NCBI GenBank assembly: GCA_947311845.1
Contig: CAMZMU010000035.1
Span: forward strand, 1,197,761-1,261,760
DNA: 64,000 bases
Direction: 5' to 3'
Source of the DNA: Poa pratensis
Taxonomy: Eukaryota; Streptophyta; Magnoliopsida; Poales; Poaceae
Positions 53,763 to 64,000 of the stretch are shown here, one piece after another (position 1 is the first letter of the stretch; every line of letters begins with the position of its first letter). Below the pieces are notes generated by a model, which saw nothing but the letters and a program-made list of their open reading frames with translations, made no database searches and was not told the DNA's origin. Made by a program: the position numbers and the translations under genes.

Positions 53763-54457
53763 TTCGTATTCTAATATGGGCCGAAAAATCCTATTCTCCG
53801 CACATGCGCAACAGTAATATAGGCTGGGCTAGAAACGGTCCACGCCCGGCGTCATTTTTACATTTTTTGTTGTCTTTTATGTGTTCTGTTTTCACTCCTT
53901 TTTGACAGGTTTTCCGTTTTTTTTCTTTTCGATATTTTTTTCCGTTTCATTATGATTTCTTCTTTCCTATTTGTTTTTTTTCCATTTTTTGTTTTTACGT
54001 TCTTTTTTCATTAGGATTTTTATTTTATATCAAAACCGATGTTTTATGTTGTAAAAGAAATATTAATATTTTTTTCAAATAACACACGTCTTTTATCGAA
54101 AAAGATCAAATAACATAGATTTCATATTATTGGAAACAAATTTAAATGACATAAATGTTCTTATTGGAAAAAAATTCATATAACATAAATGTTCATAATG
54201 AAAAATCGTTCAAATAGAATGAACGCTACTTTTGAAAAACTGTTCATATAACATAAATGTTCATAATAATTGTTAAAAAAGAATGAGTGCTACTCATCTA
54301 AAAAAGTTACACTTTTGAAAAATCGTTCAAATAACTTAAATGCTCATATCTAAAAATCATTCAATTAATATAAATGTTCACATTTATTAAACAGTTCAAA
54401 TTATATAATTTTTTATATTTAATAAATTGTTTAAATAGGGAAATAATGGGATGTCAT
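53763..54457. other. Low-complexity DNA with ATAAATGTTCATA-like phrases
   Basis: Imperfect repeats such as AACATAAATGTTCATAATGA and AAAAATCGTTCAAATA recur. No gene is supported. Confidence 0.6.
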
Positions 54458-55755
54458 GGTGGGTAGCTGTGCACCTTCATCCAACCGTAGGATTGTATAT
54501 AGGGAGCACACGGTCGTACCGGAATCACTTCCAAAGCAAACTTTTTGAAAAGATGGCGCCTAAACGAGAGCACGCGAGATCATCGAGCGAGAGCACACAT
54601 TCTGCGGCCGGCCCACCATGAGACGGCGCCACTGCCGTTGCTGATTTCGTCCATATGGCAGAAGAGAAATCATGCACGGCGTGGGGGAAAACTCCTGAAC
54701 GGCACCCGGCCGTGACCAGCAGCTCGCTTGCGTATGGAGAGGCAATGCATGCATGCACGGACGTGGTGCAAGAAAACACGGTAGCACCAGAATGCATGCA
54801 TGGGCTGATGGGCGCGGATGCAAGAAAACACGCTACACGTTTGCTCCCCATCTCCGCAGTCACAAAACACTTCTTTTTCCCCACCTGATTTTGAACATCG
54901 AGCAAAGAGGCAAATCCCGTCCATGGCCACGGTCGACTGAGCGTTTGCTCACCCCGCAGATCCTGCTCGCGCGCTCAGTAGATCGCCGTCAGTCAATCGC
55001 CGGCCACAAGTAAGCTAGGTAAGCCTCACCGTCTCCATCGATCTGTTATTGGGGAAGACGATAACCAGTCCCTTGCGGCGTGCAGCTACCTGCTTCTTTT
55101 ATGCGGAGGTGGGAAAATGGTCCCAAGGCTTCCCGCCACAAAAAGGCATGCATCCACGCAAAATTTAGCCGCGTGTGGGGAGTCGTTTTCATCGCTGCAT
55201 GATTTACGTGTAGGAAGGAAAGAGAACGTATATATTGCAAAGACAACGACGCGGCGATATGCACGACCGTGGCCGTGCAACAAACCACAACGCGCGCCAC
55301 AGCCGTTCTGTTTTTCGCTTGACAGGCGCTATACGTTTTGCATCATCAACGAGGGACGGAGGAAGGGGGATCATGAGCAGGGGCTAAGCCACCCCCAAGA
55401 ATCTGATTTTCTTCACAAAGATTCTAATACTCATGCTTACTCTTAGTAATTCTAAGATATTTCGCCCCCTCCAACTTGATTCTGCCCCCTCCAATCTTAT
55501 TTGCTGGCTCCGTCCCTAAACACGTCGGTACACCATGCAGGGATGCGAAAAGGTAATGCATGCATGGGCGAAATGCAATGCATGCATGGACGGGTGCAAG
55601 AAAACACGCCAGTCCAAGAATGCATGCATGGACGCGGTGGAAGAAAACACGCTCCGGCCGTCACGCGCGCAGACGGCTGTTTTCCTACCAGGCTAATCAA
55701 AGGAACTCGAGTGGACGGTATCAAACGGTAGCCAGCCTATGCACAGCTACCCACC
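54458..55755. mobile_element. Possible terminal-inverted-repeat element, 1.3 kb
   Basis: GGTGGGTAGCTGTGCA at 54458-54473 has its near-exact inverse TGCACAGCTACCCACC ending at 55755. The interior carries two clusters of ATGCATGCATGGACG and GCAAGAAAACACG motifs but no transposase. No flanking duplication was found, which keeps confidence low. Confidence 0.4.
54744..55652. repeat. Two clusters of GCATGCATG...CAAGAAAACACG units
   Basis: Units of ~45-60 bases pairing AATGCATGCATG with GCAAGAAAACACG occur at 54744-54835 (two units) and 55554-55652 (three units). The clusters are ~810 bases apart. Cys/His-rich frames across them are incidental. Confidence 0.7.
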
Positions 55756-56690
55756 TGGGTAGAAAATCCGGGTTGAGTTGTTTAAATATCATACATGTTC
55801 TAATTTATTATATTTTAATATATGAATATTTTACTTTTACAACGATTTTTTTTTTTGCATCAACAGATCTTACGAATGTTCACGGTGTACAAGAAAATGG
55901 TCTGAGTTTGACAAAAGTTCGTTTATGAATTTAAGAATATTCACTCGTTCGAAAAAGTGTGTTTGCATATTCAAAAAATAAAATTCACTTGCTGAAAAGA
56001 ATGTTCGTAGATACAGAAAATGTGCGTGCTTTCAAAAATATTATCTCTCATATTCAAAAAAAATGTTGACGGGAGTTCAAAAAAATCATAGTTTCCTTTT
56101 CATTTTACTGGTTCAATCCCATTTTACATGGATACATGAGCAAGTTTTTGAGAGGCATGAAAATATTAAAATATTCTTAAATCCCGAAAATATGTTTGTG
56201 TTTCAGAAAAAACACGGTTTAAAAAATACTCACATGTTCGGAAAGTGTTCACGAGTTCGAAGAAAGTGCTGTCATGAATTCGGAAAAAATGTTCAGATTT
56301 TAAAACATAGGACGGTTCGCATGTTTAAGCAAAAGTTCATATAGATTCGAAAAAATGTTCACATAATTTAGAAAAGTGTTCATGAGGTTTGAAACAAAAA
56401 ACATGGGTTCAGAAAAATTCGTTCACTGATTCTGAAATATATTCGCGAGGTTAAATAAATGTTTACGGGTTTAAAGTATAAGTACAGAGATTAAAAATGC
56501 TCATGGGTTTAAAACCAATAATTTTCGAAGAACATATATTGGCATATATTTTTAAAAAATTCGTGCATTTTTAAAAGTATTCACGTGTTGGTGGAAATAG
56601 TAGAAACAGAAAATGGAAAAAAAATTCAGAAAAAGAAGGGATATGAAAACGATGTAGGGAGAAATACAGAATGCATGTACTGCGGGAATA
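55756..56690. other. Degenerate AAAATGTTCA-type repeats
   Basis: Phrases such as TTCAAAAAAATGTTGACGGG, GAAAAAATGTTCACATAATT and AAAAGTGTTCATGAGG recur every 30-45 bases. This is a common Triticeae low-complexity repeat; nothing coding is supported. Confidence 0.65.
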
Positions 56691-56695
56691 AAAAG

Positions 56696-57002
56696 AGAGG
56701 GGCGCCCGCTTAATAAGCATGCACCGTTGGGGTGCGTGTGCGAAACCCTAAACCAACTCGTGCTCCCCTCTTTCTGGGTGAGTTTTCCAGGGATCAGATG
56801 TGCGTTCGTAGATTCATAAAATGTTTGCATATTAGCTTTCGAGACAGTTGTTTTTCCATCTCAAGCTCGGGTTATTTCCTCTAGCACGTTCAAGGATATG
56901 CTTTCTGAACTGTCAACGTTGAAGCCTCTGAATCTTGATGCTGCTGATACGTCATCAGTTCTGCAGTTTTGTTGCAAATGGCATCACATGGAAATTCTTC
57001 AT
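56696..57002. pseudogene. Degenerate second copy of 46977-48055 segments
   Basis: Two pieces recur in the same order: GAGGGGCGCCCGC...AAACCCTAAACCA (56696-56770, compare 46979-47053) and AGCTTTCGAGAC...GTTCTGCAGTTT (56834-57002, compare 47881-48055). The second piece covers the start of the exon at 47757-48015 with its acceptor, but with many substitutions and broken frame. Confidence 0.75.
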
Positions 57003-57055
57003 GCATAAGTCATTGCAAAGCATCAAAATTACATGTCAAAAAAGATTATAGTGAA

Positions 57056-57700
57056 GAGACAATACCGAACCGGTACGGCTGCTGCTGCTAATAGGCGATC
57101 AAAAAAGCAATCGGATCTTCATCCCTCTCACCGGTGGAGCGGCCTGTTCTCCGCATCCTGTGGCCCTTGGCCCCCGGAGCTGCGGCGGACCGTAGCATCT
57201 CGTCGGCGGGGAGGTTTCCGTTCCTTTTTGTAGGTTGTTTGAGTGTTTTCTTTGGGATGATGTGGCGACGACGACATTTTGAAGGTAGAATAAAGTCCTC
57301 CCTGTCCTATCCTCACTCCGGTGGTGCATCTAGCACCAATGGAGGGCGCGTGGAGTTGTGTGTCCGGCGGATCTCCTCGGGTCTATTCTGTTTTCGTGTT
57401 CATTCGTGTGGTTGTACGTCCGGCTTTTCCGATCTACGGTTGCCATCATTAGCGATGGTTGCTGCTCTGTTGCGTTGGTCCTTCGGGCCTTAGCACGACG
57501 ACTTCCCGTCTGTCTACTACAACAAGCTTTGACCGGCTCCAGTGAGGGAGGGGTGAGGACGGCGGCGGGCCTTGGGCTCGCTTCACTGCTTGTAGTCGTT
57601 GCTAGGTGGTCTGAAGACCTACTTGTAATTTTTATTACTTTTGAGATTCTTTGTACCGTTGTTGATGATCAATAAATTGGTTGGCCTTTTCGCAAAAAAA
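57056..57700 (+). mobile_element. 5'-truncated LINE with 14-bp target duplication
   Basis: AAGATTATAGTGAA precedes (57042-57055) and follows (57701-57714) the insert. The insert ends GGCCTTTTCGCAAAAAAA with a poly(A) tail, and TTTTTATTACTTTTGAGATT plus GATCAATAAATTGG before it is the 3'-end style of Triticeae LINEs. Only 645 bases, mostly 3' UTR, remain. Confidence 0.85.
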
Positions 57701-57714
57701 AAGATTATAGTGAA

Positions 57715-58628
57715 TAGAGTGGTAAGGCTTAAGGCCTGCGTGGCCGCCCAGTTTGACAAAGCACAAGACGAAGGTGACGTTGTGATATGAATAAAATTTG
57801 TTACCGTTTTAGTGTTTGTGATGTGTGAGATCAAATGCGATGCGAAATATATATTGGAGACTAAATAAATAAATATATATAACAAAATTTCAGTGCAAAC
57901 GAGTGAACCAGAAACTCCATAACTAATGATCCGCACCTTATGGCAACGGAACTAAGTGAATAAGTGTTGCAAAAAATTGGCCTCATTGGTGACGGTTAAT
58001 GCCTTCGTTCTTCATGTGATGGAAGCGTGCTGCGATCGTGGCTAGAGCCGGAGCAGCTGCTCAACAACGCGTGGCGGTGGTGCGGCCTCATTTGTTGAAG
58101 TTTGGGTGTGGCAACCTTGCTGCATGGTCTCCGCGGCCCTCATGCATCTTGAGCGATAGCCTTCGATAGTTTTGTGTTGTGCCATCTCTCTAGTCGTCTC
58201 AGGCGGTATTGAGCACCTTTTTAATATCCTTTATCCGGGAGTATGGGCGAGCTAATTCACCAGCTGACGCTCTAAGGGGATTGGCCGATGTCCCGGGCTC
58301 CCGGCGAAGCACTCATACGACCTTAACACCCACGAAGCCCGGCGTTGTAAGGCCGCGGGTATCCTTCTTTGACCAATGGTTTTAGGGTATTTGCCAAATA
58401 TCACATATTTGCCAGGTGCTTTTAAAACAAATACTCGAAGTACACACGTATTCTGCTGATTATGTTTGTTTTACCGACTTTATTATGTTTATACTCGGTA
58501 TTACCCGACATGACAAGTTCCGACAAAAATACGCTCAACAAATCCCTGGATACACAACAACGTTGCATTTTTCCTGTTATGAATGGACAAAAAGAATGTA
58601 CCTCTTCCGGCCCAGATTAATTGACACA
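57715..58628. other. Spacer without recognisable feature
   Basis: GC-moderate DNA with GGCTCCCGGCGAAGC near 58300. No sustained reading frame, RNA gene or repeat was recognised. Confidence 0.4.
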
Positions 58629-58630
58629 TA

Positions 58631-58658
58631 CTCCCTCCCTTACTGAATATAAGATATT
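58631..58658. mobile_element. Stowaway MITE end, split by a SINE
   Basis: CTCCCTCCCTTACTGAATAT follows TA at 58629-58630. The element appears to continue at 58957 (ATAAGCC) after the SINE; the opposite end was not found. Confidence 0.55.
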
Positions 58659-58951
58659 GTGAGAACTTGCCTGTGGCAAGATGGTTAGGAGGGTGGTTGT
58701 ATCCCCAGCCCACCAGAGTTAAAACCCCAGGTTTGACGCTGGTTTTCTCATTTAGGTGGAATATATTTAGTGGAAGGCGACGTTCCGTCGACAGCGAGGC
58801 GCCTGTGGTGACTTCGTCAATCTCAAGACCTGATCCGCCGGCTCAGTCTCTCGGAGTTGCTCATAGGGTAGGGTGTGCGTGTGTGCATTCATAGGGTGAG
58901 TGTATGCGCGTGTATATGAGTGTCTACGTTGTACTGTGTTTCGAAAAAAAA
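58659..58951 (+). mobile_element. Au-like SINE
   Basis: The 293-bp element has tRNA-like Pol III boxes: A box TGGTTAGGAGGGTGG from 58683 and B box GGTTTGACGCT at 58730-58740. It ends TACTGTGTTTCGAAAAAAAA, as Au SINEs of Triticeae do. ATATT repeats on both sides (58654-58658 and 58952-58956) as target duplication. Au is named from memory of its 5' GAACTTGCCTGTGGCAAGA and 3' end. Confidence 0.8.
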
Positions 58952-58956
58952 ATATT

Positions 58957-60760
58957 ATAAGCCTTTTCTAGTCAAAATGTGAAACATCTAAAATATACAC
59001 CTTTTCTAATTTTCAGCCATCTGATTTTGCAATTGGGCATCAGACGGATCTGTGACCGTCCATCTCTGTCTTGCGCGAATCTTGGAGCTCCTCTCATTCT
59101 CTTCCAGTCTCGAACCGTTTGTTTGTCTGACTCTTGTTTTTTCTACGGTTTGTTTTGTCGAACCACTTTTTTTTTGCGTTTTTCGAATCGTGGGGACTGT
59201 CTCGTCGTCTTCAGTCTTCTTTCATTCGAGAGAGAGATCCAGGAGAGGGGATTGGAGAGGCGATCGGGGCGGCGGCGCTCTCCGCCGGCGAAATCTGAAC
59301 CGTGAGGCCACCGGTATGTATATCTATCACGAGATCCTGATGGTTCGGGAGGAGGTCGAGGCGCGAGGTGTCGCCAAGGCGGAGGAGCCCGTGGGAGTTC
59401 CGCTGGCAGCGCGACTGGTTCGTGTGTTTCCTTCTTCATATCTCCGCTCTACCCCCCTAATTTCGTAGCCCAGCTATCTCTACTCTCAGCCGCTAGTATC
59501 CTTGATTCATTTAGGGTTCGTGACGATGTGTACGGGTGGTAGATTGTTTGGGTGCTTTTCGTCGTAATTGTTGTTTTGGAGTGGCAATTCTAGGTGTTGG
59601 TCGTCCGTCCCCGCAGTCTCCGCAACCTACCTAACCTAGATCGACCGGGCGGGATGGGGAACAGCGGCGGGAGGTGGAGCGACGGTGGCAGGGAACGGCG
59701 GCTTCTCCCTGGCTCTCCCCAAGCCGTCCTCTACTTAGACCTCTTGCCCTTCGATTTCAGTTGCAGTTGTTTGATGTCATTGTTCCCTGATGTGTTATAT
59801 GTTTGATTTCAGTAGCAGCTGTTTGAACTGTAGAATAAAAGGAGATTCAGTAGCACGGGCCTACTACATGTCGCCAGAGAAGAAGCAGATGGGCGTCCTG
59901 GACCTGGCCGGCTTGGCTCTGTGTCTGTGGTGCTTTGTACTGGAACTTGCTAGCATAGTCACTCGTGGCGTAGCTAGTTTAGCTGCATGTTTTATTTCTG
60001 TTTGTGCATTTGCATGTCGTTGACACGAGTACACTGCTAGCTGCGTGCGTGTTCAGGCCCAAGTCGCGCAGTTGCGATCAGTTTCAGAGTTCATTGTCTT
60101 TCAGGTTCTGTGTCGATCCAGTCTGATGTATGACTTTTGATGAAAGCAACTGACTGCATTTGATGAGCTATAGTTGTTCTGAATTTGTATGTTCAGTGCA
60201 CTGGAACGAGCATAAATTGTTCTCACAACTCTGTACTGAAACATAACGCAAAAGTACAGATTTGCAGTGGAAATTGGGAACATAATCTACTTTCTTCTGT
60301 TTTTAATTTTTGTAGCTGGTACAAAGAATCTGAAATTTAACCATCTGACAATTTATTAATGAATGCATCACAGTTTGAAATTGGGATTAGATGTTTCATG
60401 ATGCTGATGCATCAGCTTGTGTATTTTCCTTCCTACCCAGATTACAGGCCTTTCGTTTTCTTCAGTTGACAAGTTGTTCGTATATGTCCTGGGTGTTGAT
60501 TATGAGGTATGCATCTGACTCATTTCCCTTGGACCTTGCTTTGTATTTCATACGTCTTTAGCTATTAGTACCTGCTGCCTGTCCATTACTATGGTGTGAT
60601 GTTTGACGGCTGGTAAAATAACTCCTAGTTATAAAAATAGAACCTGCTTATTATTGACATCTTTGTTCTTTGCTATTTTCCTGTTTCTACAATTCAGTGT
60701 CTTAGGCAACTGTAGCAAATTCTTCTTATGGACATGACATAAATGACATATCTTCTAAAA
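58957..60760. other. Unassigned DNA, possibly decayed gene or element leader
   Basis: 59030-59470 is leader-like: pyrimidine-rich, then GCGGCGGCGCTCTCCGCCGG and a short frame with MYIYHEILMVREEVEARGVA. 59600-60020 has short GC-rich frames (for example YYMSPEKKQMGVLDLAGLAL). No family was recognised and no splice structure could be fixed. Beyond 60100 the DNA is intron-like. Confidence 0.35.
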
Positions 60761-60769
60761 GATTGATTG

Positions 60770-62420
60770 CAGAAGTGAGCTTGCTCATTATTTCATTCTC
60801 CTTAGTTATTTACTCTTCTTACTCAGTCCTCTTTTCTCAGTATTTTATTAGAGTCTTTCTCAGCACTTCCTTTCCTCTCTTTGATGAGTTTTTTTTATCA
60901 GTTACTCAGTTTTATCTGTTCGCTCATTCATTGCTTTCTTATTATCATTTGCTCAGTCTATTATTTATTATTCTTCATTTCCTTCAGTCTTTGTTTGCTT
61001 ATCTTGTTCTCACTTATTGTCTCAGTCTTTCTTAATTTAATTGTCTTCTTGTCAGTTTAATTTGCTCAGTATCTCAGCTATTTTCTTATTTCTTTGGTTC
61101 TCTCAGTCGTTGCTCATTTTCTCAATTCTTATCTCAGTTCTTTGATTTATTTCTTTGTTCTCTCAGTCTCTGCTCAGTTTTTAGTCCTTATCTTTGCTTA
61201 TTTTTTTGCTTTCTCAGTCTTTGCTCAGTTTCTCAGTTCTTATCTCAGTCACCTGGTTCTTCATTGTTTGTTTCTCAGTTAATTTTTTTCAGTTCTGATC
61301 TCGGTTAAATTTGCTCATTTCAGTCTCTTAGTTCTTCAATTTTCCTGCTCAGTTTTAATTTAGTCTCGCAGTCATAATCTTTTTCTCAGTCTCTTAGTTC
61401 TTTTGTATTTTAGTCTCTCATTGCTTTTGGGGTCTATGCTCCAGAAGGATGGTGATATCGATGAAGATGTGAGTCATCGAATCAAAGCTGGTTGGATGAA
61501 GTGGCGCCAAGCTTCTGGCGTCCTCTGTGATAGGAAAGTGCCACAAAAGATAAAAGGCAAGTTCTATAGGACGGCGATTCGACCTGCGATGTTGTATGGC
61601 GCAGAATGTTGGCCGACCAAGAGACGACATATCCAACAGTTAGGTGTAGCGGAGATGCGCATGTTGAGATGGATATGTGGCCACACAAGAAAGGACTGGG
61701 TTAGGAATGATGATATACGTGAGAGAGTTAGGGTAGCACCAATTGATGAGAAGGTTGTCCAACACCGTCTAAGATGGTTTGGTCATATAGAACGTAGGCC
61801 TCTGGAAGCGCCATTGCATACCGGACGGATAAAGCGGGATGAGAATGTTAAGAGGGGTCGTGGTAGGCCAAACTTGACATGGGAGGAGTCTGTTAAGAGA
61901 GATCTGAAGGATTGGAATATCACCAAAGAACTAGCCATGGATAGGGCTGCGTGGAAGTTAGCTATCCATGTACCAGAACCATGACCTAGTTTCGAGATCT
62001 TATGGGTTTCAACTCTAGCCTATCCCAACATGTTTGGGAAAAAAGACTTTGTTGTTGTTGTTGTTGATTGTATTTTGCATTTTTGGTCATTTAGTTCTTT
62101 TTCTCAGTCATTTCCTCATTATTCTCAGTTTCTTTAGTCTCAGTCATTTAGCTCTTGTTTTTGGTCAGCTCAAGTATTATTCAGTTTCCTCAGTTTAGTT
62201 TATTTTTCATCAGTCTTTCAATCTTATTCTTCATTCGCATTTACTGTCTCATTTTCTTATTTCTTCAGTTTAATTAGCTCATTTTCTCAGTCTCCCAGTC
62301 TTTGTATCAATTTTATTTGCTCATTCTTTCGTATATTTTTTTTCAGTCTTTTGTATAATTCTACATTCATTATTTTGTATAATACTTTCAGGTTTTTCAG
62401 TTTATCTCTCAATTTTATTT
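60770..62420. repeat. T-rich CTCAGT repeat tract, interrupted by a LINE
   Basis: CTCAGT, often as TTTCTCAGTCTTT or TTGCTCAGTT, recurs dozens of times at irregular 15-40-base spacing on both sides of the LINE at 61427-62066. Phe/Ser/Leu-rich frames are artefacts. Confidence 0.85.
61427..62066 (+). pseudogene. RTE-type LINE, C-terminal end of reverse transcriptase
   Basis: The open frame reads LLGSMLQKDGDIDEDVSHRI, then GWMKWRQASGVLCDRKVPQK, KFYRTAIRPAMLYGAECW, MRMLRWICGHTRKDWVRNDD, LRWFGHIERRP and ends at a TGA at 61982. This is the C-terminal region of RTE-clade non-LTR reverse transcriptase. The 3' end is a GTT microsatellite (62050-62066) rather than poly(A), as typical for RTE. The catalytic polymerase part is absent, a 5' truncation on insertion. 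Confidence 0.9.
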
Positions 62421-63313
62421 GCTCATAACTGCTCTTTAGTTTTTCCAGTCTCTTGTATAGTTTTTCGTTGTAAGGCTGCTCTGATCTCGAACAGGACCAG
62501 AGAAACCATGCACGGGTGGGGGAAGGCTGTGCGGAAGAGGAGGAAGAAGCGGTGCAGCGACTACACCATCCGCACGTAGACCAGCACTGTGTGCTCCCTC
62601 GCCTACGAGGGTGGGCCATTCTGAGGCCGCCACAACAGCCAGGCTGCCGTCAGGCCTGAAGATTGAGCTGCAACCAATTCGGGGCGGCGATATTGAGGGA
62701 CCAGGATGTCGTGCCACCATCTTTAGATCGGCATTCTGGCTGGCAGCAGCACAGCCTGCACCACAGCTTCCAGTAACCTCTCATTTACCCATTGTCATAG
62801 GGGTGTTGGGGTTTGGAAGGTTTTTTGCTTGATGTGCAAGAAGCTGTAGGGAGAATGTGCAAGAAGCAGTAGAGAGAATGGTACCCGGCCATGAAAAAAC
62901 AGGCCCAGTTTTCTCTTTATATTCTTTTTTCCAAGTCCAGAATAAATGAAATGTTGTAGTTTCTAATTAAGCCCAACTTATGGTCTGGAAAAAACACCTG
63001 GTCGTTTGATCAATATATGGGGAAAATTGTCTTATGGCCAATCGTAAAACAAACAAAAAAGCAGGGAAAAAACCGGACTGAAATGGTTTTTTGGTTTGAT
63101 TGAGTGTATAATACTGGAGCGTGTGAACTGAGGGTAATGAGGTACTAGGGGGAAAAGTGTCTGATAGCCAATTGTAATTTCAGCTAGCTGAAGGTTAGAC
63201 AGTCCCAAAATATATTATATTTAGGAAAGGAGAGAGTATTTGTCTAGATACGCATGATCTACACACGTTTTACTAGTATTAGATACTAGTACATGCCTAT
63301 CTGGCTATCTCGA
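62421..63313. other. Spacer upstream of the F-box gene
   Basis: A GC-rich piece (62480-62780) has short frames on both strands but no recognised family. Near 63198-63237 a word like TATATTTAGGAAAGGAGAGA resembles a decayed Stowaway end, and GGGACGGAGTCACGGAGAGA near 63342 may be another. Confidence 0.4.
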
Positions 63314-63323
63314 TATATAAATA
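63314..63323 (+). promoter_or_regulatory. TATA box of the F-box gene
   Basis: TATATAAATA lies 271 bases before the ATG at 63594. The stretch between is leader-like (GATCGTCGTCGTCGACTCGT). Confidence 0.55.
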
Positions 63324-63593
63324 CTCATCAGTTAATTTGGGACGGAGTCACGGAGAGAGTATTATTTTCAATCAAACTATCAGATCGTCGTCGTCGACTC
63401 GTCGTCGTCTTCGTGAGAGCAATCAAACTCCACGCGCTCTTGCCGAACCTGCACATCGGGCGCCCTGTACTACCTAACTCGACATCCTAACCGACCTAAC
63501 TCAAAAAGGAGTCCTTCCGTCCGTGTTTGGGCTGTACTCGGACTCCAATCTCATATACAAGACCTAAGTCGAGCTCTACAGGATCGGTTCGCG

Positions 63594-64000
63594 ATGAAGG
63601 CACTGGCGCCGCCGTGTGTCCGTGGCCACCGTCCACCATGGCAGGACCTCCCGCCGGAACTCTTCGGCCTCGTGCTCCAGCGCGTGAAGTCTCACGCCAG
63701 CCGCGTTCGCCTCCGCGCGGTTTGCCGCTCCTGGCGCGATGGCGCTCGCATGCATCTTCCGCTTCCACGGACACTCCCCTGGATCCTACAATGTGACGGC
63801 ACCTTCCTCAGCCTCTCCGACAGCGAGGTCCACCGCTGTGAGCTCATCCCGGACGCCGTCACCCGCGGCGTCTCCACCGGCAGCATGCTCTTCATCGTGC
63901 ACACCGACGACCTAGGATGCTCCCTGATGAACCCTCTCTCCCGTGACCACCGGGAGACAACGGCCGCTCGGCACATCGACGTCAATGGCATGGTCCACAG
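63594..64000 (+). CDS. F-box protein with DUF295-type C-terminal region, start of gene
   Basis: The frame begins MKALAPPCVRGHRPPWQDLP and stays open to the window edge (135 codons). Residues ~14-50 are an F-box: LPPELFGLVLQRV then RVRLRAVCRSWRDGAR, the segment that binds SKP1 in SCF ubiquitin ligases. The following LPWILQCDGTFLSLSD, and GSMLFIVHTDDLGCSLMNPL, match the start of the DUF295 region common in large grass F-box families; it would recognise an unknown target. Total length in the family is usually 350-450 residues, so most of the gene lies outside. The ATG was chosen because it is the first in frame with the F-box and follows a TATA box. No break is visible. Divergent plus- and minus-strand frames overlapping it are shadows. 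Confidence 0.85.
   Translation, partial: MKALAPPCVRGHRPPWQDLPPELFGLVLQRVKSHASRVRLRAVCRSWRDGARMHLPLPRTLPWILQCDGTFLSLSDSEVHRCELIPDAVTRGVSTGSMLFIVHTDDLGCSLMNPLSRDHRETTAARHIDVNGMVH

Noticed and set aside
54525..54905. Cys/His-rich 126-codon minus-strand frame
   Set aside because: Cysteines come from the GCATGCATG repeat; a similar unrelated frame at 55497-55724 arises from the same motif.
60763..61282. Hydrophobic frames over the CTCAGT tract
   Set aside because: Translation of a pyrimidine-rich repeat.

Overview
This is plant nuclear DNA, almost certainly from a Triticeae grass (wheat, Aegilops, rye or barley group). The signs are CACTA elements with TTTGCCGAG/TTTGCCGTG subterminal repeats, Athila-type Gypsy retrotransposons with a tRNA-Asp primer site, Stowaway MITEs beginning CTCCCTCCGT, an Au-like SINE, and sparse GC-rich grass genes between deeply nested transposons. 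All calls come from reading the sequence; no alignment or database search was run.

Layout. (1) 1-9540 is the right part of a CACTA element (CACTA-1) that runs off the left edge. It holds the 5' part of a TNP2 transposase gene (minus strand, frameshifted), a 207-bp hairpin, a ~353-bp tandem satellite, and insertions: a Mutator-like element and two solo LTRs, each with a target duplication. (2) 9911-12048 is a host DUF4220/DUF594 membrane-protein gene with one frameshift. (3) 12483-45709 is a 33-kb CACTA element (CACTA-2) with perfect 19-bp ends and a CCT target duplication. It carries a DUF4283-like gene with its own TATA box, a second satellite array related to that of CACTA-1, and a degenerate multi-exon Transposase_24-type gene; no TNP2 gene was seen. 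Inserted in its satellite is a 22-kb Athila-type retrotransposon (16074-38460), which itself contains a second Athila-type element (18285-28255) and, in one LTR, two non-autonomous CACTA elements. A third non-autonomous CACTA element lies in the Transposase_24 gene. (4) 45713-63300 is gene-poor: LINE, SINE and MITE remnants, low-complexity repeats, a 3' gene exon with a degenerate second copy 9 kb away, and a small two-helix membrane-protein gene. (5) 63594 to the right edge is the start of an F-box/DUF295-type gene.

The nesting gives a relative history: a possible hAT-like host sequence, then CACTA-2, then the outer retrotransposon, then (in unknown order) the inner retrotransposon and the two small CACTA elements. 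The most unusual items are a 5S-rRNA-derived segment in two copies of a small CACTA family, a satellite shared by two CACTA elements with different ends, CACTA elements carrying non-transposase genes with their own promoters (DUF4283-like; GRF zinc finger; a 12-residue-repeat protein), and a pair of related retrotransposons in which one keeps gag without polymerase and the other keeps polymerase without the front of gag.
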